This document shows positions 58,307 through 64,000 of a stretch of DNA of 64,000 nucleotides, in pieces. The notes beneath the pieces were generated by a model. It saw only the letters and a program-made list of their open reading frames with translations. It was not told the DNA's origin and did no database searches. Origin of the DNA: Periconia sp. R9002 (lineage: Eukaryota; Ascomycota; Dothideomycetes; Pleosporales; Periconiaceae); assembly GCA_023627715.1 (NCBI GenBank), contig JAMAHW010000005.1, positions 124,001-188,000 on the forward strand, read 5' to 3'. Each line of letters starts with the position of its first letter. Within the stretch, counting starts at the first letter, position 1. The position numbers and the translations under genes were made by a program.

Positions 58307-59781
58307 ATGGAAGACGACCGAGCCGCCACTAATCTTGGGCCAGCAGCGGAAGATGGAATATCAGAAGAGCCTATCCCCGTTCCCAAACAACCAAAGCGCC
58401 GTTTTGTAGGAAGAAAAGCAGCAGAAGCGTCAAGCAAACCAGCGGATCCAAATGCAAACATCGAGGACTCGAGTGCTATACAAGGTGTGTGATGTTCCAA
58501 GCTCTACAACATGGAAAGAACATACTGGGTTAACATTACATAGTCGAACCTCGCCGTACTGCCCGCGCGCTGAATTCTATCCCTGAATCAATCCTTCATG
58601 ATGCCGACATCAACGCCGCGATTGCTCTCTTGCCTCCGAACTACAATTTCGAGATCCACAAATGTATACACAGAATCCGGACATCTGGTGCAAAATCTAT
58701 CGCCCTCCAGTTTCCCGAAGGATTGCTTCTCTTCGCAACAACCATATCAGACATCTTGACGCAGTTTTGCCCAGGGATAACCACCGTCATCATGGGAGAC
58801 GTGACATATGGCGCATGTTGTATAGACGACTTCACCGCACGAGCACTAGGATGCGATTTGCTGATACACTACGCGCATAGCTGTCTGATACCTGTGGCAG
58901 TAACAAAAATTCAAACCCTCTATATCTTCGTCTCCATTGGAATCGACACTCAGCACCTTCTCAACACCATAACGCAAAATTTCCCTACCGGAAAAACGAT
59001 AGCGTTAGTCGGTACCATACAATTCAACTCCACTATTCATGGCGTAGTTTCGACTTTACGACGCGAAGGCTACAACCCCATCGTCCCGCAAATAGCACCT
59101 CTGTCCAAAGGCGAGATCCTAGGCTGCACCTCACCCGCCATGGCCATCAAGCCAGGCCAACTCGACGGGAAAGGAAGAGAAGAGCCGGTCCCGGACCTCC
59201 TCCTGTACCTCGGCGACGGCAGATTTCACCTCGAGAGCGCCATGATAGCCAACCCCTCATTACCAGCCTACCGGTACGACCCGTACTCCCGGCGACTCAC
59301 GCACGAAACATACGAGCACACCTCCCTTTACACCCTGCGACGCACCGCCATCCTGACTGCGCGCAAAGGTCGCACGTGGGGAATCATTCTCGGATCTCTC
59401 GGACGACAAGGGAACCCGCACACGCTCACTCTCATCGAGAACGAACTCAAGCGCCAGGGACTCAAAAGCGTTAATCTACTGCTATCTGAGATTTTTCCCG
59501 GGAAATTAGCTATGATGGATGATGTGGATGCTTGGGTGCAGATAGCGTGTCCAAGATTGAGTATTGACTGGGGGTACGCGTTCCCACGCCCGCTTTTGAG
59601 CCCCTACGAGGCGCTTGTTGCGCTTGGGGTAAGGGAGGCGCCGTGGATGGATGAAGAGGAAGGTACAGGGGAGGTGAAGGAGAGGAAGAATTTGTACCCC
59701 ATGGACTTTTATGCGCGCGAGGGATTAGGGAGGACGACTTTGGAGCACGTTAGAGCTGCAGAAATTGAAATAAAAGGATAG
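58307..59781 (+). CDS. DPH1: DPH1, diphthamide synthase subunit (radical SAM-like Fe-S enzyme)
   Basis: Dph1 with Dph2 transfers the 3-amino-3-carboxypropyl group of S-adenosylmethionine to a histidine of elongation factor 2, the first step of diphthamide synthesis. Exon 1 is 58307-58484 and exon 2 is 58544-59781, joined in phase 1 across a GTGTGT donor and CATAG acceptor to read [14 protein letters not shown]. The product is 471 residues, normal for the family. The three cluster cysteines lie in [21 protein letters not shown] and [21 protein letters not shown] and [10 protein letters not shown] are further family motifs. The first 60 residues are polar, with PKRRFVGRK. It is convergent with the repeat protein gene on its right. 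Confidence 0.95.
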
Positions 59782-60055
59782 AAGTGTTCTTTTCGAGGAT
59801 GGCGTTGAAGGGATCAAAAATGAAACTGGTCAGCATTTGCAGGCGTCCAAGAGAGAGAAAATTCAGTTTAATACTATTGCTATCTCAATAAATCGGAATA
59901 CGGCTTCCCACACTACTGCGAATGTACGATTGAAACTAGTATCTTCTTTTTCAGATGCTATCAAAGCTCTTGTAACCAGCCAAAAAACGCCCAAAAAAAC
60001 CAGACAAGGGGTATATAATACAAACGCCCAATCGCTCCCTCCCATCATGTTCATT

Positions 60056-61819
60056 TCACAGCCAAACAGCCAGCCAGCCCACAGCCAGTGACACCAGAAT
60101 GGCCGCTCCTTCCAAAGAACCATCCAATCCCCAATTCAAACCCGCCGTTCTTCCTACGCCTGCAGGAGATGGCAACATTTGAGTAGCGGTTCCAGACGGA
60201 TTGGCGTCACCCCCGTTTCTTCCCGCACCACCACCACTTCCTCCACTCCTTGTCACAGTGACTACCGTGGTAGCCGGAACCATGCGACTCGTGCTACCCT
60301 GCACCACAACCTCGGTGTTTCCAGGCTTCAGACTAATCGCAGAGCCTGACACAGTGATGACTTCGCCGCCCGGTCTTAAGGTAGTGCCCGGGGCAATGAC
60401 GTAGTTTCCAGCTGCGTTAGCTGTGTATGTCGATTGGAAAAGTGTGAGGAGAGGGATGGTCGTGGTGGAGATGACAACGCCGTAGTCTGGGGTGATGGTC
60501 GTGCTTTGCCCATTCACGACGATGGCGGTGGGCGTGGCCGGAAGTGAGTACACTGTTCCTTGGACGGTGATAGGAGAGCCGCCGGGGACTAGCGTTTGGC
60601 CTTGGATGATGTATCCGGTTGGTGTTTGGTCATCAGACTTCTTGTTGGCATCGACGATAGGGGTGAAGGTTTGAGAGTCGACTGTCACTGGGAGAGGAGC
60701 CAGGGGTGGATTGGTGATCAGGGCTTGCGCTGGTCTTTCAAAGGGTATGGATTTTGTGCCACCCACTATGACTTCGGTGCGTCCTGCGGTGGTCTGGATA
60801 ACCACGGGCGTATTTTCGATAGTTATGGTTTGGCCAGATTGGACAGTCGTCGAACCGCCAATTATGAACTTGGTATCGTCAGGGTTGCTATTGCTCTCGT
60901 TTTCCCTTCCTGGTTCTCCTCCGCCGTTGCCTCCACTGCCGCTGCCTCCACTACCACTACCGCCTCCTCCTCCCTCTCCACTGCTGCCGCCATTGGAGTC
61001 TGTTTGTCCAGTTGGTACAGGCTGGATAGTAATGCTAGAACTCCCCACAGTGATGATCGCTTGACTCGGAAGGCCCTTTGTTGGCGACGGGCTTTCCTGG
61101 GGCTCGGCAATAGCATGCGTCGAGGTGGCTGACCGGTCATTCCAACCATCAGCGGGGGTTTGTTGATCAGGGTTGCAGTTTCGGCAAACTCCTGTTAGGT
61201 TGGGCTCCGGAATCTCATGATGGCCATCAGGGGAGCCAGGATCACTGGTCGGTGCCGGTATTGGCTTTAATCCCTGGTCAGTGGATTGGTAGGATGGCAC
61301 GGCTCCCGTTGCAGTCACATTAGGATAGCTTGTGCCAGTCGGTTGACTTTTGGTAGTAGAGGTAATGGTGTCTGAGTTACTCGGATTGTTGGCTGATGGC
61401 GGATTGGGGACAGGCGGAGGCTTTGAAGGTATGATGCCCCCCGGTTGTACTATCGTCGACGATGGAAGGGCTGAAGGAGCCTCGGCGTGGGACGAGAGGG
61501 TAAAGGTTGGAGGTGGTGATGGTCCAAGGACAGGCGGAGGGGGTTGAGAAGGTATAACGCCTGTAGAAAGAGATGTGCTCGACTGGATTCTTAATGATTC
61601 TGACGGAATGAGGCTAGTGGGTCCTAGATATATTAATGTTTGGGTCAGCTGTGGTATCTCCTTATCTGGCTTTATTTTAGCTACGTACTTGGTGCAGATG
61701 GTATCAGAGCTACATGCGAAGTTGTTGTTGCCGCGCTGTTGTCATTCGCTGTATCAATGTCAGAAAAGCAATAAGGCACACGGGAGAAGGATCATGAAAC
61801 TAGATCAATATTTCCTACC
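60056..61819 (-). CDS. GPI-type cell-wall repeat protein, 5' end unresolved
   Basis: The last exon is 61623-60056 and supplies about 521 residues. An upstream 60-bp exon 61748-61689 joins it in phase 1, and an exon ending at 61819 joins that one, also in phase 1. Beyond 61819 the start could not be fixed; a minus-strand ATG near 62175 is possible. The protein is Ser/Thr/Pro-rich with IPSQPPPP-like repeats, a Gly/Ser tract (GGGGGSGSGG) and three or four related beta-type modules such as QGQTLVPGGSPITVQGTVYS and APGTTLRPGGEVITVSGSAI. The end is a hydrophobic tail (EGAAILVSLAVGWLAVWL), the signature of GPI attachment, so a cell-surface location is likely. No catalytic domain is seen. A signal peptide should lie in the missing 5' exon. 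Confidence 0.65.
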
Positions 61820-63384
61820 TGTCTGGGGTAAAGAAGCAACTACACGGGTCAGCATCACACAAAGGTACAGTGTCCGGTACAACGAGCGTACAGACGGCTG
61901 CAGATCACTCCGAGAAGAGTGGTCGGACATGCTGGAATTCTGTGAGAGGGTTGGATTGGAGGCAATGATGATGGAGCAAGATCACAACATACGACAGAGG
62001 GACACAGGAGCCTATAGCTCAGAGCAAAAGGCCACACAAAGAACGGCACACATTACCCATGCACGCCTCAGTCATCGGCTCGCAATTAAAGAGTATGAAA
62101 AGGGCCTCTCCGCAGAGAGTCTTTCCCTCTCCGCAATAACGGCAAGTAGAAACTAACCAGAATTCGAGAACCCCATGGTATACATATTGCGTATATTGTT
62201 GATGATTAGCCTAGCGTAAGCTTTGCCAACAGGCCCGGTCCCGATTGGTGACTGGTCCGAAGTGTAATGGATCGAGCTGCATGGGATAAATTGTAGACAA
62301 AAATGCGCCGTCTGTGATACGCCAGTTACTTGCGTACAAGCCACCAACATTCATTGTGGCAATTTAAGCGAAATGTACCCCAGTGGTGTATTGTGACCAT
62401 ACTGCAAAAGTTTATGTCGGAGAACAAACACTGCAGGGCTAGTCTTGCAAAGGCGGGTGATACCGCGAACGAGGGAGAAAAGCCAATCCCGTGGCCCGAA
62501 GGATGCTTGTAGAGACATGTATGGTTCGATCCGGGCCTTTGGATGAATTGGATATTGCCATGGTGTTGTGACACGACCAAAGTCAACGCAAGCACGGATT
62601 GACGGGTGATGGGAACATTGGTGACTGCTTAACTCGGTGCGCCGTTTCATTGAATTAACGCTCGGCGGTTGAGCTACCTTGTTGGTGGGCTCCTCGCTAT
62701 TAGAATCAGGATTATAATGGGTGGTGCGGAAAGGTAATCAGCCGGGTGACCAGGACGGACTAGGCGCCGGAGGTTCTACACTGCTGCACCTTTGGGTGAC
62801 AAATATGAAGACTGGCAAAGTTTCTTTGGCCAGAATTCTGCGAAAACGATTTTCGCTGCAGCGATTGACTCCATCTCCCGAAGTCAATAGCTCAACACCA
62901 CGTGAGATATACTGGACCCGAAATTGCCTGAGGAAAGGATCGCATTCAAAATTCTCGATGATTCATGCGTAGTATGGTGTTCTAACCAAGGGCATTAATA
63001 TGTAGATGCGTAGTAGTGATACCTACAAGAACCTGATGGCCAGAGCTGGTTGATGTGTACATCATGGGGTTTGCGACGTTGGTAGAGTTACACGCACAGC
63101 AACATATTGAAGGTTATCAAAGACATGAATGAAGATGTACATATATGCCACGCGAAAATATTCAAAATAAGAAAAATGTTCCAACGAAATTCCCTCGTGC
63201 TGTAACTTGGAGATGGAGGGGAGTGGAAGTTGAAAGGGCAGGCGCAATGCCAACGCCAAGACGGGGCTAGCGTGTGTGTCTAAGCGAGCCCACCGAAATT
63301 TGGACTTGAGGCAACTTCGACCTTCGACTTTCGATCAGCTCAACCCACGACAACTGCAGATTGCGACAGAAGGCCCAACACCAG
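61820..63384. other. unresolved 5' part of the repeat protein gene and eS8 promoter
   Basis: The left half should contain the first exon(s) of the GPI-type gene on the minus strand; several donors and acceptors are possible and no signal peptide could be joined with confidence. The right half holds the promoter of the ribosomal protein gene. The short frames at 62326-62972 have no recognised content. Confidence 0.4.
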
Positions 63385-63639
63385 GTATGTACAGACCGGC
63401 TCGACTTCGACGACAATCATCTCTACGAACGTGAAGGACGCTACACGGCCACCTTGTATCCCACTTGTTGCGGTCCCGCCGCCCGTCTCGATTTCGTTAC
63501 ATACAAAACTTCGTGGACGACTTTGAAGCATGGAAATCGGGCAAGGGATACAAAGGATCTGCCGTGGAGTGTTTCTCCAGTTCGCGGGATCAATGCTCAT
63601 CATTGTGAAATCGTAACAAACGCTGACTCTCATCAACAG
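63385..63639 (+). other. predicted 5' UTR intron of the eS8 gene
   Basis: GTATGT follows CCCAACACCAG at 63385, and an ATCAACAG acceptor with CTGAC branch motif ends at 63639. The next exon has only about 23 bases before the start codon. Long leader introns are common in fungal ribosomal protein genes. No clear C/D-box pair for an intronic snoRNA was found. Confidence 0.5.
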
Positions 63640-63662
63640 TCTTCTACTAACCAACCGCAATC

Positions 63663-64000
63663 ATGGGGTATCTTTATTCCGTCCCTTCAAAATCTTACAA
63701 TTGCTAACTTTTGACAGTATCTCACGCGACTCTCGCCACAAGCGTTCCGCCTCTGGTGCTAAGAGGGCATACTACCGCAAGAAGAGGTATGCATAACCCG
63801 ATCGCATCTACAGTCATGTCTAACATGGCTTTAGGGCTTTCGAGAAGGGTCGCCAACCCGCCAATACTCGTATTGGTGCTAAGCGTATCCATCTTGTCCG
63901 CACACGTGGCGGCAACCGCAAGTTCCGTGCTCTGCGTCTCGACTCCGGCAACTTCTCATGGGGCTCCGAAGGCATTGCCAAGAAGACCCGTGTGATTGGT
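63663..64000 (+). CDS. RPS8: 40S ribosomal protein eS8 (RPS8), cut by window end
   Basis: eS8 is a structural protein of the small ribosomal subunit. The first coding exon is only five bases (63663-63667), followed by exon 63718-63786 and exon 63835-64000, which runs off the window. Joined, they give the first 80 residues. The family-typical [13 protein letters not shown] is followed by [20 protein letters not shown], then [20 protein letters not shown]. Introns use GTATCT and GTATGC donors and CTAAC-type branch points. The match over every visible residue leaves little doubt. The rest of the gene and its stop codon lie to the right. Confidence 0.95.

Noticed and set aside
62153..62350. Minus-strand frame as first exon of the GPI-type protein
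   Set aside because: No signal peptide could be read and no splice to the exon ending at 61819 kept frame convincingly.
63385..63639. snoRNA inside the leader intron of eS8
   Set aside because: A CTGA near the end could be a D box, but no RTGATGA C box pairs with it.
1..64000. CRISPR arrays, bacterial operons, rRNA genes
   Set aside because: None of the required repeat-spacer patterns, Shine-Dalgarno layouts or rRNA sequence was seen; the DNA is clearly fungal nuclear.

Overview
The window reads as a filamentous ascomycete genome, most likely a Dothideomycete of the Pleosporales type. Protein genes are interrupted by short introns (about 50-150 bp) with GTAAGT-like donors, CTAAC/CTGAC-like branch points and YAG acceptors. 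The families present are typical: a Zn2Cys6 regulator, a UVDE-type endonuclease, a MUG190-like C2/SMP protein, a GPI-type mucin and a small cysteine-rich secreted protein. Nothing prokaryotic, no CRISPR and no convincing tRNA or rRNA gene was seen. The species is inference; no database was searched.

Left part (0.3-15.3 kb): a sugar-type MFS transporter (+), a 62-residue cysteine-rich secreted protein (+) built from two exons, xanthine dehydrogenase (+) with a UaY-like site and GATA sites in its promoter, HMG-CoA lyase (-), and then four consecutive minus-strand genes of about 209-251 residues. Each of these four has a short charged or basic N-terminal exon joined by a phase-0 intron to a coiled-coil exon. 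This tandem cluster, of unknown function, is the best candidate for an undescribed system.

Middle part (15.3-46.2 kb): only two large genes, a UV-damage endonuclease (21.6-24.1 kb) and a Zn2Cys6 transcription factor with a long polyglutamine tract (29.2-32.0 kb). They are separated by 5-14 kb stretches with many microsatellites but no credible large ORF. Within the largest gap, 37.2-40.7 kb is visibly AT-rich and holds a probable solo LTR and decayed repeats. At 41.6 kb there is a possible 49-residue two-exon gene with a TATA box.

Right part (46.2-64 kb): gene-dense housekeeping DNA. It holds a MUG190-like membrane-contact protein (-), N-acetylglucosamine-6-phosphate deacetylase (+), a SAGA Sgf11-like zinc-finger protein (-), the RNase P/MRP subunit POP1 (-), diphthamide synthase DPH1 (+), a GPI-anchored repeat protein (-) whose 5' end is unresolved, and ribosomal protein eS8 (+), cut by the window end. 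POP1, DPH1 and eS8 all serve the RNA/translation machinery. Exon boundaries were placed by reading splice signals and checking that reading frames join; none is confirmed by transcripts.
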